Shown here one piece after another: positions 45,005 through 55,243 of a DNA stretch of 64,000 nt. The stretch's first letter is position 1; each line of letters opens with the position of its first letter. The stretch is from positions 62,001 through 126,000 of the forward strand of contig NZ_JASHJC010000002.1 in NCBI RefSeq assembly GCF_030733385.1. Direction: 5' to 3'. The DNA is from Roseovarius sp. MMSF_3359. Lineage in GTDB: Bacteria; Pseudomonadota; Alphaproteobacteria; Rhodobacterales; Rhodobacteraceae. The notes under the pieces were generated by a model, which was not told where the DNA came from, did no database searches, and saw only the letters and a list, made by a program, of their open reading frames with translations. The position numbers were made by a program, and so were the translations under genes.

Positions 45005-47338
45005 GTGCCTTCATTCTCGAACACGCTGGAACAGGCAATTCATGCGGCTTTGGCCTTGGCCAATGCCCGGCAGCACGAATTTGCGACACTGGAACACCTG
45101 CTTCTGGCCCTGATTGATGAACCCGATGCGACCCGCGTCCTCAAGGCCTGCAGCGTCGATACCGAGGATTTGCGCGGCACACTCGTGGAATTCATTGACG
45201 ATGACCTGTCAAATCTCGTGACGGACATCGAAGGCTCCGAGGCAGTGCCGACCGCGGCGTTTCAACGTGTGATCCAACGCGCGGCCATCCATGTGCAATC
45301 CTCTGGCCGGACCGAAGTCACCGGTGCCAACGTGCTTGTGGCCATCTTCGCGGAACGCGAGTCGAACGCGGCCTATTTCCTGCAGGCGCAGGACATGACC
45401 CGTTACGATGCGGTTAATTTCATCGCCCACGGCGTCGCCAAAGACCCCGCATATGGCGAGACCCGGCCCGTTTCCGGTGCGTCCGATGACGATCAGGAAA
45501 ACACGCAATCCTCGAATGAGACCGATGCCGTTGAGGCCGGTGAATCCGCACTGGCCAAGTACTGCGTTGATCTGAACGAGAAATCCCGCCGCGGGGATGT
45601 CGATCCCCTGATCGGCCGCTCACATGAGGTCGAACGCTGCATTCAGGTGCTCTGCCGCCGCCGTAAGAACAACCCGCTGCTGGTGGGCGATCCCGGCGTC
45701 GGGAAAACCGCCATCGCCGAAGGACTTGCCCACAAGGTTGTGCAGGGTGAAACGCCCGAGGTCCTGTCGCGCACCACGATTTTCTCGCTCGATATGGGCG
45801 CGCTTCTAGCCGGTACACGGTATCGGGGCGATTTCGAAGAGCGCCTCAAAGCAGTTGTGACCGAGCTCGAAGATCACCCGGATGCAGTTCTTTTCATCGA
45901 CGAAATTCACACCGTCATTGGTGCAGGCGCTACATCAGGCGGGGCCATGGACGCCTCGAACCTGCTGAAACCTGCATTGCAGGGTGGTAAGCTGCGCTGC
46001 ATGGGGTCGACCACCTTCAAGGAATTCCGCCAGCATTTCGAGAAGGACCGCGCGCTGAGCCGCCGGTTCCAGAAAATCGACGTGGTGGAACCGACGGTCG
46101 AAGATACCGTGAAGATCCTGAAAGGCCTGAAACCCTATTTCGAAGAACACCACAGCGTGAAATACACGACCGACGCGATCAAGAGCGCGGTGGAACTATC
46201 GGCGCGGTACATCAATGACCGCAAACTGCCGGATAAAGCCATCGACGTGATCGACGAGGCCGGGGCGGCGCAACATCTTCTTACCGCATCTAAACGGCGC
46301 AAGAATATCGGCGCCAAGGAGATCGAAGAAGTGGTCGCCAAGATTGCCCGCATTCCACCGAAAAACGTCTCCAAAGACGATGCCGAGGTGCTTAAAGATC
46401 TTGAAAAGTCGCTCAAACGTGTCGTGTTCGGCCAGGACAACGCGATCGAGGCGCTCAGCTCGTCAATCAAGCTGGCTCGTGCAGGTTTGCGCGAACCAGA
46501 GAAGCCCATTGGCAATTATCTCTTCGCTGGTCCTACGGGTGTCGGCAAAACCGAAGTTGCGAAGCAATTGGCGGATACGCTTGGCGTGGAATTGTTGCGG
46601 TTCGACATGTCGGAATACATGGAGAAACACGCCGTTTCGCGCCTGATCGGCGCGCCTCCGGGATATGTCGGTTTCGATCAGGGCGGCCTGTTGACCGATG
46701 GCGTAGATCAGCATCCACATTGCGTCCTGCTACTCGACGAGTTGGAAAAGGCCCACCCGGATGTGTTCAACATCCTGCTACAGGTCATGGATCACGGCAG
46801 CCTCACCGACCATAACGGCCGGACGGTCGATTTCCGGAATGTCGTCCTTATCATGACCTCGAATGCAGGCGCATCGGAACTGGCCAAATCGGCAATCGGC
46901 TTTGGCCGTGACCGTCGGGAGGGCGAAGACACCGCGGCGATCGAGCGGACCTTCACACCAGAGTTCCGCAACCGGCTTGATGCGGTCATCTCCTTTGCGC
47001 CGCTTGGCAAGGAGGTCATCCTGCAAGTGGTCGAGAAGTTCGTGCTTCAGCTTGAGGCGCAACTCATGGATCGCAACGTGACCATCGAATTGACAACGCC
47101 AGCCGCGGAATGGCTCGCCGACAAGGGCTATGACGACAAGATGGGTGCGCGTCCGCTTGGCCGCGTCATTCAGGAGCACATCAAGAAACCGCTGGCCGAA
47201 GAGTTGCTGTTTGGCAAGCTGGCTAAGGGTGGCATCGTCAAGGTCGGCGTCAAGGCCGGGCAGATAGACCTCAAAATCGAAGGACCCGATCGTCCCCGCC
47301 TTGCCGGCAAAAAACCACCGCTCCTGACGGCTGACTGA
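45005..47338 (+). CDS. clpA: ATP-dependent Clp protease ATP-binding subunit ClpA
   Basis: A 777-residue AAA+ unfoldase that feeds proteins to ClpP. The Clp N-domain covers residues 1-145. The two ATPase rings have GDPGVGKT (about 229) with VLFIDEIHT, and GPTGVGKT (about 508) with CVLLLDELEKAH, and the IGAPPGYVGFD pore loop is conserved. The IGL/IGF-like ClpP-binding loop falls near AKSAIGFGRD (about 620). It starts at a GTG with AAGGAG upstream. The adaptor gene clpS, often next to clpA, is not in the 156 bp upstream. Confidence 0.95.
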   Translation: MPSFSNTLEQAIHAALALANARQHEFATLEHLLLALIDEPDATRVLKACSVDTEDLRGTLVEFIDDDLSNLVTDIEGSEAVPTAAFQRVIQRAAIHVQSSGRTEVTGANVLVAIFAERESNAAYFLQAQDMTRYDAVNFIAHGVAKDPAYGETRPVSGASDDDQENTQSSNETDAVEAGESALAKYCVDLNEKSRRGDVDPLIGRSHEVERCIQVLCRRRKNNPLLVGDPGVGKTAIAEGLAHKVVQGETPEVLSRTTIFSLDMGALLAGTRYRGDFEERLKAVVTELEDHPDAVLFIDEIHTVIGAGATSGGAMDASNLLKPALQGGKLRCMGSTTFKEFRQHFEKDRALSRRFQKIDVVEPTVEDTVKILKGLKPYFEEHHSVKYTTDAIKSAVELSARYINDRKLPDKAIDVIDEAGAAQHLLTASKRRKNIGAKEIEEVVAKIARIPPKNVSKDDAEVLKDLEKSLKRVVFGQDNAIEALSSSIKLARAGLREPEKPIGNYLFAGPTGVGKTEVAKQLADTLGVELLRFDMSEYMEKHAVSRLIGAPPGYVGFDQGGLLTDGVDQHPHCVLLLDELEKAHPDVFNILLQVMDHGSLTDHNGRTVDFRNVVLIMTSNAGASELAKSAIGFGRDRREGEDTAAIERTFTPEFRNRLDAVISFAPLGKEVILQVVEKFVLQLEAQLMDRNVTIELTTPAAEWLADKGYDDKMGARPLGRVIQEHIKKPLAEELLFGKLAKGGIVKVGVKAGQIDLKIEGPDRPRLAGKKPPLLTAD

Positions 47339-47442
47339 TCCTTGGGATTAGCACCTGTTGATCCCGGTATGCGGCCGGGCTCGAGCGAGGCTTCAATCGA
47401 CGCGCTAGGTCAGGTCTGCTTGAGCGATTGGGCCTAAACACC

Positions 47443-47475
47443 TTTTCCCCCGTCATGACGACGGGGGAAAATTGT
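47443..47475. terminator. Strong bidirectional terminator between clpA and the OmpA-like gene
   Basis: TTTTCCCCCGTC (47443-47454) pairs perfectly with GACGGGGGAAAA (47460-47471) around ATGAC. A runs and T runs flank the stem on both sides, serving both convergent genes. The rest of the 233-bp gap shows nothing. Confidence 0.9.
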
Positions 47476-47571
47476 TACTCGCCACCAATCGCCTCAACCC
47501 TGTCGAAGAAGGTCGCCGAGGGTCCGTTGGCAGACGCGTCTGGGTTCCTAGCCAGCTTTTCGCACATCAGG

Positions 47572-49530
47572 TCACTTGCCGGTAAACTTGAGCTCGATAC
47601 GCCGGTTTTGCGCCCGCGCTTCCGCCGTGTCATCCGGATTGATCGGCTGGTACTGACCAAAGCCGTTGGCCGAAAGCCGGTCCGGCGGCATCCCCAGAAC
47701 ATCAATCATGTAGCGCACGACCGACAACGCCCGCGCCTGGCTAAGTTCCCAGTTGTCGGCAAAACGCGCCGATCCGATCACCGGGATATCATCCGTGTGC
47801 CCATCCACCTGCAGGACCCAGTTAATCTCGTCGGGGATCTCATTGGCCACGTTGCCCAGAATGTCCGTGATCTTGGCAATCTCCCCCCGTCCCTCCGGTG
47901 ACAACCTCGCCTCACCCGGCGCAAACAACACCTCCGACGAAAAAACAAACCGATCGCCAACGATGCGGACACCTTCCTGCGCGCCCAAGACGTCCCGCAA
48001 CCGGCCAAAAAACTCGGAACGATAGCGTTCAAGATCCTGTTTTTCGGCCTCCAAGAGCTTCAACCGCTCTTCCTGCAATTTGCGCTTTTCTTCTTCCAAC
48101 TCACGGGCGCGGCGTTCTTCCGCAGCGACCCGCGCCAGAGCGGTGTTCAGATCACGCCCCAGGTTCTGCAGCTGGATATCGGCCGTGGCTTCCCGCGTCT
48201 TGGCCTCATCCAACAGGGCCTGAAGCCCGGAAAGTTGCTCACGCAGCGCCGCGATCTGCCGGTTCAGCAAGGCTTGCTGCTGCTGCGCCTCGCTGGTCAA
48301 TTCCTGTTGCTGGGAAAGCGCGGCCTGCGTCTGCGCCAAGAGGGCCGCGCGCTGTTCTGCTTCGCTCAAATTCGCAGCGGCCTCACTTTCAGCCGCCAGT
48401 TTTGCCGCCAATGCCGCGGCAAGCTGCTGGCGCACCTCTTCGGCGCTGAGTGCGTCGGTTTGCAGAGATTGCTGTGCGGCCATGGCCTCGGCCAACTGCC
48501 TTTGTGTTGCCTTCAACTCTGCCACCGACGTGGCCAATTGTGCTTCCAACTCGGCAATCCGCGCGTCTTTTTCCGTGGCTTCTGCAAGGGCGGCACTCTG
48601 GGCCGACCCGGCTTCATCAATCTCCGCCTCCAGCGCGTTCAGTTGTCCCTGCAACCGCGCCACCTCGGCGTCGCGCGCGGTCAATACTTCCTGCAAGGCG
48701 GTCAGCGACGTCTGGGCGTTTTCCTGCGCCAGAAGTGCTGCCGCCAGTTGGATGTCGAGGTCTTCGCCCGCTGTCCGTGCCGCTGCGAGCATTGCCAAGG
48801 TCTCCTCGGCCTTGCGACGTTCCTCTTCCAGCGCCAGCGTCATCGCGGTCAGTTCGGCTTCCGAATTCCGCAACCTGTCTCGCAATGCCTCCGCTGCCGC
48901 CGCCTCGGCCAGACGCGCCGCCTCTTCCTCGCTCAGTTGCGTCTCAAGCTCCGTGACCTGCGCGCCAAGTGTTTCCTCTGCTTCGGCGTTGCGCCGCCGC
49001 AAATCCGCCACCAACGCATCAAGAGCCGCACGACGCGCAGCCGCCAATCGCGCCGCCTCGGCCTGCGCATCGACCTCTTCGCGCAGACCGGCCAGCGCCA
49101 GTTGCAATGCCTCCTGTTCGGAAATCAAAGTATCGCGCTCGCTTTCCAGCTCGCCCACGCGGCCCAGGGCGGCATCGCGCTGCGCCAGAAGGCCCGCCAC
49201 CTGCTCCTCGAAAGAGGCGATCCGCGCGGCCTGGTCCGCCTCACGCTGCAACGTATCGGTCAAGGTCGCCGAAAGCTCCCCAACCCGCGCCTCAAGTGAT
49301 GTGCTGCGGTCCTGTTCAAGCCCGAGCGCCTGCGCCAGCGCGGCAACCTCGGCCGACAGGGCATCGAGCTTGGATTCCTGCCCGCTGATGGTTTCCCGCA
49401 GAACGAACTGGACGATCATGAAGATGGTCAGAACGAACATCAGGACCAGCAACAGGCCGGTCATCGCATCCACAAAACCCGGCCAGATCGAGGCCTGAAA
49501 CCGCGCGCCGGTGCGTCGCGACAGGGCCAT
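47572..49530 (-). CDS. OmpA/MotB-like protein with long coiled coil
   Basis: A 652-residue inner-membrane protein of MotB-like design. One helix near the N-terminus (about 14-45) includes GFVDAMTGLLLVLMFVLT, whose Asp matches the proton-binding Asp of MotB. A very long Ala/Glu/Gln-rich coiled coil follows (about 50-510), then an OmpA-like peptidoglycan-binding domain (VDGHTDDIPVIG near 575, RRIELKF at the end). It starts three bases after the ExbB-like gene, so the two form a proton-driven stator-type complex. Its job is not known, and flagellar genes are absent nearby. Confidence 0.88.
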   Translation of the reverse strand: MALSRRTGARFQASIWPGFVDAMTGLLLVLMFVLTIFMIVQFVLRETISGQESKLDALSAEVAALAQALGLEQDRSTSLEARVGELSATLTDTLQREADQAARIASFEEQVAGLLAQRDAALGRVGELESERDTLISEQEALQLALAGLREEVDAQAEAARLAAARRAALDALVADLRRRNAEAEETLGAQVTELETQLSEEEAARLAEAAAAEALRDRLRNSEAELTAMTLALEEERRKAEETLAMLAAARTAGEDLDIQLAAALLAQENAQTSLTALQEVLTARDAEVARLQGQLNALEAEIDEAGSAQSAALAEATEKDARIAELEAQLATSVAELKATQRQLAEAMAAQQSLQTDALSAEEVRQQLAAALAAKLAAESEAAANLSEAEQRAALLAQTQAALSQQQELTSEAQQQQALLNRQIAALREQLSGLQALLDEAKTREATADIQLQNLGRDLNTALARVAAEERRARELEEEKRKLQEERLKLLEAEKQDLERYRSEFFGRLRDVLGAQEGVRIVGDRFVFSSEVLFAPGEARLSPEGRGEIAKITDILGNVANEIPDEINWVLQVDGHTDDIPVIGSARFADNWELSQARALSVVRYMIDVLGMPPDRLSANGFGQYQPINPDDTAEARAQNRRIELKFTGK

Positions 49531-49533
49531 GGC

Positions 49534-50742
49534 CTACCCGTCCCCCCAGGTACTGCCCTGACCGCCATCCGACCCGCTATCGCGCCGCGCGGTTTGTTCC
49601 AGAACCCGGGTCAACGCGGCCAGGTCGGTGCGCAACTCGGTCATGCTTTCCTGGCGACCGGCGCTGATCTCTTCGAGGATGCGCAACATCTGCACGTCGA
49701 TCGACCTGAGCCGCATCCGGCTCTCGGCGTCGATCCCCTCATCGCCGCGCGCCTCCAGCTTTTCGATCAGCCGTTCCTGGCTTTCGGCAAGCCGAAGAAG
49801 CGCGGTATCGGCGGCGCCATTGCCTCCCCCTTCGATCCGGTCGGCAAGGCGCTGAACACTGTCGGTCAGCGCACCGAGCCTCTCATCGACCGCCGCACGG
49901 CTGATGTCCGATTGGGTGAGCATCATCTGAAGCGATTCCATCTGCTCGCCCATGTGATCGACGACGACGGCGACCATGTTCTGCTCGGGGCTGCCATCCC
50001 CGTCCCCGGCGGAAAACCCGACGCGGGTGATGGTGGACATCCATTCTTCCAACTCGCGGTAGAACCGGTTCTGACCATGGCCTGCAAAAAGCTCCAGAAG
50101 CCCCACGACCAGCGATCCGGCAAGGCCCAGAAGCGACGAGGCAAAGGCCACACCCATGCCACCCAACTGCGTCTCAAGCCCCGTCATCAAACGGTTGAAC
50201 ACCTCGACGCCGCCTTCACCCTCTTGCGGGGCGAGGGAGCGGATCGTGTCCACCACCGCCGGAACCGTGGTTGCGAGGCCATAAAACGTCCCCAGAAGAC
50301 CAAGGAAAATCAACATGTTGACAATGTAGCGCGTGATTTCTCGCGCCTCGTCGATGCGTTGCGCGACGGAATCGAGGATCGACCGGGCGGAGGAGGACGC
50401 AACCTGCATCCGCTTGCCGCGCTGGCGCAGCAACGTGGCCAGCGGCGCCAGCAATTGTGGCGCCTGGATGAATTCATGACCGGGCCGTTGCGCCGCGAAA
50501 CCTTCGATCCATCTGACCGAGCCGATCAATTGAAACACCTGCCAGAAACAGGCGAGCACGCCGATCACAAAGACGAAGATGATGAAGCCGTTCAGCCAGG
50601 GGTTCGCTTGAAACACCGGCAAGACCCGCGGCAGCGCCAAAAATGCGCCCGCGCCGGTCAGGCCTAGCACCACCAGCATCAGCATGATCTGGCGCACGGG
50701 ATGTGAGAATTGCGGCTCGACCTCGCGGTCCGGCTGGTCCAT
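49534..50742 (-). CDS. ExbB/MotA/TolQ-like proton channel protein
   Basis: A 402-residue membrane protein, if begun at ATG 50742, where similarity seems to begin; the open frame reaches 50847. Two N-terminal helices (about 18-66) are followed by a cytoplasmic segment and then the conserved MotA-type pair NMLIFLGLLGTFYGLATT and GMGVAFASSLLGLAGSLVVG. The C-terminal 170 residues are helical and charged (SVQRLADRIEGG, SQERLIEKLEARGDE). It forms a unit with the OmpA-like gene downstream. Confidence 0.85.
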   Translation of the reverse strand: MDQPDREVEPQFSHPVRQIMLMLVVLGLTGAGAFLALPRVLPVFQANPWLNGFIIFVFVIGVLACFWQVFQLIGSVRWIEGFAAQRPGHEFIQAPQLLAPLATLLRQRGKRMQVASSSARSILDSVAQRIDEAREITRYIVNMLIFLGLLGTFYGLATTVPAVVDTIRSLAPQEGEGGVEVFNRLMTGLETQLGGMGVAFASSLLGLAGSLVVGLLELFAGHGQNRFYRELEEWMSTITRVGFSAGDGDGSPEQNMVAVVVDHMGEQMESLQMMLTQSDISRAAVDERLGALTDSVQRLADRIEGGGNGAADTALLRLAESQERLIEKLEARGDEGIDAESRMRLRSIDVQMLRILEEISAGRQESMTELRTDLAALTRVLEQTARRDSGSDGGQGSTWGDG

Positions 50743-50810
50743 CTGGACGCCCCCGACACTTGTTCTTCTTGGCCTGCACCCTACGCGGATGCGGCAATCG
50801 TGCCAAGGAT

Positions 50811-51341
50811 TTATGCGGTGAGCCGGCGAACGCGAGCGGTCAACCACTCAAGATCGTCATCATGAATCCCAAGCTCGCTCAGGTGGGCGGCGGTGTTGTA
50901 GAGGTATTCGTCATTCGGCCCGCGCCCGCCATGGGCCTGCGCGATGATGCCAGCCTGCTCTTCAAGCGGCATCCCGCCGCAATATTGCACGTGATGCGGG
51001 TCCACGACGTAGGTCACGGCCTCAACATGGCGGCCATCGGCGAGGCGGATTTCGAGGAATTTCTCGAGATAGGCAGAAGAGATCAACTCGCGTTCACGCA
51101 AATATTCCAGCGTGGCATCCTCTGTCCCGTCCACGACGGCCAAACCGACGCCCTGGCAGGTCGCACCGGCCTCTTCATCGAGCGCCAGCACAAGGCCGGG
51201 GTTCTCGTGGGTGCCACGATGGTGAACCGACCGCATGCAGAAACTGCGATGATAGTTCGGCAAGGTAGCTATCACCTTTTCGCGCACGTCGAAACCGGGG
51301 TTCCACACCAGCGAACCATAGCCGAAAACCCACAATGCCAT
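50811..51341 (-). CDS. ChaC-like gamma-glutamylcyclotransferase
   Basis: A 176-residue enzyme of the ChaC family, which cleaves glutathione to 5-oxoproline and Cys-Gly. The GYGSLVWNPGF substrate loop begins at residue 7 and the catalytic Glu is in YLRERELI (about 92). ATG 51341 gives the usual MALWVFGYGSL start. It is divergent from the DUF2125 gene. Confidence 0.9.
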   Translation of the reverse strand: MALWVFGYGSLVWNPGFDVREKVIATLPNYHRSFCMRSVHHRGTHENPGLVLALDEEAGATCQGVGLAVVDGTEDATLEYLRERELISSAYLEKFLEIRLADGRHVEAVTYVVDPHHVQYCGGMPLEEQAGIIAQAHGGRGPNDEYLYNTAAHLSELGIHDDDLEWLTARVRRLTA

Positions 51342-51409
51342 AGAGTTGTCCCTCGCGCTTTTTACCCTATAAACACCAAAGCCAAGAGGCATGAAAGAGG
51401 CATCGGAAA

Positions 51410-52414
51410 ATGAGATTTCTTCTCACCCTCATCCTGCTGGCCGCCATCGGCTGGTCGGGCTATTGGTTTGTCGGCGCAACCGGATCCAAGGCCGCGTTCG
51501 AAGGCTGGATCGAGGCGCGCCGCGCGGAAGGGTGGGTCGCGGATTATGCCGCGCTGGACGTTCAGGGGTTTCCCAACCGGTTCGATGCCACCTTCACCGA
51601 TTTGTCGCTCGCCGATCCCGACACGGGGTTGGCCTGGACCGCGCCGTTTTTCCAGGTCCTTGCGCTCAGCTATCAGCCCAACAGCGTCATTGCCGTCTGG
51701 CCGAAGGAGCAGGTGCTCGCGACGCCCCAGGGCAAGTATCAGCTCTCAAGCGATGACATGCGCGCCAGCCTGACCTTGCAGCCCAACACGCAACTGGCCC
51801 TGGAGCGGAGCACGCTGACCGCCGGAAATGTTGTCGTTGCGGCCACGAACCCGCCCGAGACCGCCAAGGTTGGCGCTTTGACGCTGGCGGCGGAGCGGAG
51901 CGAGGGATCAGACGCCACCTATCGTCTTGGACTGGCTGCGGACAATGTCACGCCCTCTGCGCCATGGCTCAAGACGGTTGATCCGCAGGGGCGTTTGCCC
52001 GAGACGCTGCAGACGCTGAAGGCCGACCTGACGGTCACGTTCGACAAGCCGTGGGACCGCGCCGCCATCGAGGTGGCCCGGCCGCAGCCGCGCAAAATCG
52101 ACCTCAAGCTGGCGCAGGCCCGGTGGGGGCAGCTTGATCTGCAACTGGCCGGTGCCGTGGATGTGGATGACGGCGGGCAACCCAGGGGTCAGATTACCGT
52201 CAAGGCCAGGAATTGGCGCGAGATGCTGGACCTGGCGGTGGCGTCCGGTGCGCTGCCCGAAGGGTTACGCCCAACGCTGGAGGATGCCTTTGGCCTAATG
52301 GCCGGGCTTTCGGGCAACCCCAACACGCTCGATATCCCGCTGGATTTCCGCAGCGGGCGGATGTTTTTGGGGCCGGTTCCCATCGGCCCCGCGCCAGTGC
52401 TGGTGATCCGCTGA
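51410..52414 (+). CDS. DUF2125 family envelope protein
   Basis: A 334-residue protein with an N-terminal signal anchor (about 3-22), then a beta-rich periplasmic part. GWIEARRAEGWVADYAAL and QGFPNRFDATFTDLSL are typical of DUF2125, an alphaproteobacterial family of unknown function related in layout to AsmA-like proteins. It converges with the extensin-like gene. Confidence 0.88.
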   Translation: MRFLLTLILLAAIGWSGYWFVGATGSKAAFEGWIEARRAEGWVADYAALDVQGFPNRFDATFTDLSLADPDTGLAWTAPFFQVLALSYQPNSVIAVWPKEQVLATPQGKYQLSSDDMRASLTLQPNTQLALERSTLTAGNVVVAATNPPETAKVGALTLAAERSEGSDATYRLGLAADNVTPSAPWLKTVDPQGRLPETLQTLKADLTVTFDKPWDRAAIEVARPQPRKIDLKLAQARWGQLDLQLAGAVDVDDGGQPRGQITVKARNWREMLDLAVASGALPEGLRPTLEDAFGLMAGLSGNPNTLDIPLDFRSGRMFLGPVPIGPAPVLVIR

Positions 52415-52418
52415 CGCC

Positions 52419-53132
52419 TTAACGGCAGTAAGTGCCGCTGCGATACCGTGCTGTGTCGAAATGGAAATGATCACGGTGATACCGGTCGGCACTTGGTCCA
52501 AGAACCGTGCCAAACGGCCCGCAGGCAGCCCGGTGGACCTTCTTGAGAATACGGCCGTTCTTGCCGCGTCCCCAATGTTTCAGGACCGAGATCTCGTTGC
52601 CGTCACGCAGGGTCAGCGCCGAGATGTCAATCGCGCGACCCTTGCCATGTTCCGAGATCCGGGCGCCCTTGCGATTGTTGCGCGTCCGGCAAGCGTAATG
52701 CGCCGCCACGCGCAGTTGCACGATACCGCCGCCACGTTTGCCGACGGCGGGTTTCACACCCTGGTCGATCCACTGTTTCAACGCCCTGGCCGTGCCACAA
52801 TCCATCACCGCTTGCTGGCTCAGGATGACCCCGCTGACCGACCGGACCTTGACCGCATCATCAACACCACACCCCCGGATCTTGCCGGGGACGCGCCCGA
52901 CGGCAACGCCCTGGATGTCGATATCGCCGCATACCGCGCCTTTCTTGGCCAGGCGTCGTTCCTTGCGGGTCTGCCGCTGGCGGGATTTCGGCCGGAGCAC
53001 ATCCAGAAGACCGGCATTCTGAACGTCGGTGGCCGATCCGGGGCGGGCCACGGGGCGCAGCGAACTGTCGGGGGCTTTGGCCCAGGCGGCAGAAGATGTG
53101 AGAACCAGAACAATCACCAACAACACACGCAT
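52419..53132 (-). CDS. Extensin-like C-terminal domain protein (putative peptidase)
   Basis: A 237-residue exported protein with a signal peptide (cleaved near AAWA, residue 18). The C-terminal domain has SEHGKGRAIDIS and HRDHFHFD, the His/Asp/His ligand set of M15-type zinc peptidases, and conserved cysteines. The family probably trims peptidoglycan or another wall peptide. It lies three bases after tyrC, last in hisC-tyrC-extensin. Confidence 0.88.
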   Translation of the reverse strand: MRVLLVIVLVLTSSAAWAKAPDSSLRPVARPGSATDVQNAGLLDVLRPKSRQRQTRKERRLAKKGAVCGDIDIQGVAVGRVPGKIRGCGVDDAVKVRSVSGVILSQQAVMDCGTARALKQWIDQGVKPAVGKRGGGIVQLRVAAHYACRTRNNRKGARISEHGKGRAIDISALTLRDGNEISVLKHWGRGKNGRILKKVHRAACGPFGTVLGPSADRYHRDHFHFDTARYRSGTYCR

Positions 53133-53135
53133 CGC

Positions 53136-54050
53136 TTAGACCTTCCCGCGTCCGAAATCCGGCGCATCCGTATCCTGCCCCGCGTCGATGATCCCCTTGC
53201 GGATCGCCCTTGTGCGGGTGAAGTAGTGATGCAGGTGATCGCCATCGCCATCGCGAATGGCCTTTTGCAGGGCGAAAAGCTCTTCGGTGAAGCGCCCGAG
53301 AATTTCCAGCGTGGCGTCCTTGTTCGATAGGAACACGTCGCGCCACATGGTGGGGTCGCTGGCGGCGATGCGGGTGAAATCCCGGAAACCCGCGGCGGAA
53401 TACTTGATGACCTCGCTATCGGTGACCCGGCGGATATCATCGGCAACGCCCACCATCGTATAGGCGATCAGGTGGGGCGCGTGGCTGGTGACAGCACAGA
53501 CCAGATCATGGTGATCGGCATCCATCTCATCGGTTTTCGACCCAAGCGCATGCCAGAGGCTTTCGAGCCGATCCACGGCATCGCGGTCGCTGCCGGGCAC
53601 TGGCACAATCAGGCAGTACTTGTTGTCAAATAGCTCCGCAAACCCCGAGGTGGGGCCGGAATGTTCCGTCCCGGCCATCGGGTGCGCAGGCACGAAGTGA
53701 ACGCCCTGCGGCAGGTGGGGCGCGACGGCGCTGATGACGGCCTTCTTGACCGAGCCCACATCGCTGACTGTGGCGCCGGGTTTCAGGGCCGGGGCGATCT
53801 CTTTGGCGACGGCCCCCATGGCGCCTACCGGCACGCAGAGAACCACCAGATCGGCCCCCTCCACCGCCTCGGCGGCACTCTCGCAGACACGATCACACAA
53901 CCCGATTTCGCGCGCCGTCGCGCGGGTTTCGGCAGAACGCGCATAGCCCGTGACCTCGCCCGCAAGCCCGCTGCGTTTCATCGCCCAGAACATCGACGAC
54001 GCGATCAGGCCCAGCCCGATCAACGCCACCCGGTCGTAAATCTGGCTCAT
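53136..54050 (-). CDS. tyrC: Prephenate/arogenate dehydrogenase
   Basis: A 304-residue TyrA-family dehydrogenase in tyrosine synthesis. The NAD site is [18 protein letters not shown] (about 9-26; the family usually has GLGLIGSS). Substrate residues include [11 protein letters not shown] (about 127) and [10 protein letters not shown] (about 189). There is no chorismate mutase domain. It overlaps hisC by ATGA, a pairing common in alphaproteobacteria because HisC homologues can also transaminate aromatic keto acids. Confidence 0.93.
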   Translation of the reverse strand: MSQIYDRVALIGLGLIASSMFWAMKRSGLAGEVTGYARSAETRATAREIGLCDRVCESAAEAVEGADLVVLCVPVGAMGAVAKEIAPALKPGATVSDVGSVKKAVISAVAPHLPQGVHFVPAHPMAGTEHSGPTSGFAELFDNKYCLIVPVPGSDRDAVDRLESLWHALGSKTDEMDADHHDLVCAVTSHAPHLIAYTMVGVADDIRRVTDSEVIKYSAAGFRDFTRIAASDPTMWRDVFLSNKDATLEILGRFTEELFALQKAIRDGDGDHLHHYFTRTRAIRKGIIDAGQDTDAPDFGRGKV

Positions 54051-55132
54051 GCCTCATCCCCCATGAACTGACCCACCGCATGGGCCACGCGGCGGCAGCT
54101 TGGCTCGTCCCCCACGGTGATCCGGAGGCAATGGGGCAGGTTGTACCCCGCCACCTTGCGCACGATGAGCCCCTGGGATTTCAGATGCGCATCGCAGGCC
54201 TCAGCCTCGGCCTGGTCGGCGAAACGCGCGAGGATGAAATTGGCAAGCGAGGTGTCCGAGATGACACCGTGACCCGCCAGCGCCTCGGCCAGCCAATGGC
54301 GCAGCCTTGTATTCTCGTCTCGGCATTTGTCGGCCCAGGCGGTATCGCGCACCGCGGCCTCGGCGGCGGCCAGAGCAGCATTCGAGAGGTTGAACGGCCC
54401 CCGCATACGGTTGAGCACATCGACCACATGCTGCGGCCCATATCCCCAGCCCACGCGCAACCCACCAAGCCCGTAGAGCTTGGAAAACGTCCGCGTCATC
54501 ACGACGTTCTCGCGGCTGTCGACCAGCCCCGCACCGCCATCATACCCTTCGACATATTCCGCATAGGCCCCGTCGATCACCAGAAGCGCCTGCGGCGGCA
54601 GGCCATCGGCCAAGCGCGCTATCTCGGCCTCGCCAATCATCGTGCCGGTCGGGTTGTTGGGGTTGGCGATGAAGACCAGCCGGGTGCGCTCGGTGCAGGC
54701 CGACAGGATCGCATCCACATCGGTGACACGGCCCCTCTCGGGCACCTCGACCGGCGTGCCGCCATTGGCCAGCGTGGAGATCCGGTACATGGCAAAGCCG
54801 TGCTCGGTATGGATCACCTCGTCGCCGGGACCGGCATAAGCCTGACAGAGAAAGGCGATGATTTCGTCACTGCCAACGCCGCAAACCACACGGGACGCCT
54901 CGACGCCGTGGACCTCGCCAATGGCTGCGCGCAACGCGGTGTGATCGGTGGACGGATACCGGTGCAGATCGAACGCCATCTTGCGGAAGGCTTCCTTGGC
55001 CGCATCGGACGGCCCAAAGGGGTTCTCGTTCGAGCTGAGCTTGACCACGTTGCTGACGCCGTCGATATGCGCCGCGCCACCCTGGTATAGCTCGATGTCC
55101 ATGATCCCCGGCTGGGGTGTGATGATCGTCAT
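54047..55132 (-). CDS. hisC: Histidinol-phosphate aminotransferase
   Basis: A 361-residue PLP enzyme used in histidine synthesis and likely in phenylalanine and tyrosine transamination. [12 protein letters not shown] (about 28), [13 protein letters not shown] (about 155) and the PLP lysine in [17 protein letters not shown] (about 215) are canonical. GGAGG is seven bases before ATG 55132. Confidence 0.95.
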   Translation of the reverse strand: MTIITPQPGIMDIELYQGGAAHIDGVSNVVKLSSNENPFGPSDAAKEAFRKMAFDLHRYPSTDHTALRAAIGEVHGVEASRVVCGVGSDEIIAFLCQAYAGPGDEVIHTEHGFAMYRISTLANGGTPVEVPERGRVTDVDAILSACTERTRLVFIANPNNPTGTMIGEAEIARLADGLPPQALLVIDGAYAEYVEGYDGGAGLVDSRENVVMTRTFSKLYGLGGLRVGWGYGPQHVVDVLNRMRGPFNLSNAALAAAEAAVRDTAWADKCRDENTRLRHWLAEALAGHGVISDTSLANFILARFADQAEAEACDAHLKSQGLIVRKVAGYNLPHCLRITVGDEPSCRRVAHAVGQFMGDEA

Positions 55133-55190
55133 GTATCCGCCTCCCGTGGCGTTTTCTAACGGCGGTGCCAGAACTTGACCAGCACCAAAC

Positions 55191-55223
55191 GAAAAGGGCC
55201 GCGGCGGTTTCCCGTCGCGGCCC
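55191..55223 (-). terminator. Terminator of rpsD
   Basis: Read on the minus strand, GGGCCGCG (55223-55216) pairs with CGCGGCCC (55203-55196), then TTTTCGTTT follows. It begins about 20 bases after the rpsD stop codon. Confidence 0.85.
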
Positions 55224-55243
55224 CTGGCAGAAGGTAGCTATGC

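Noticed and set aside
48235..49498. Long plus-strand frames opposite the coiled-coil OmpA-like gene
   Set aside because: They give low-complexity Ser/Ala/Arg or Cys/Gln/Leu-rich protein, as expected from the complement of a coiled-coil gene.
47572..50742. Zorya anti-phage system
   Set aside because: Only MotA/MotB-like proteins are present, with the coiled coil on the other subunit, and no ZorC/D/E genes follow.
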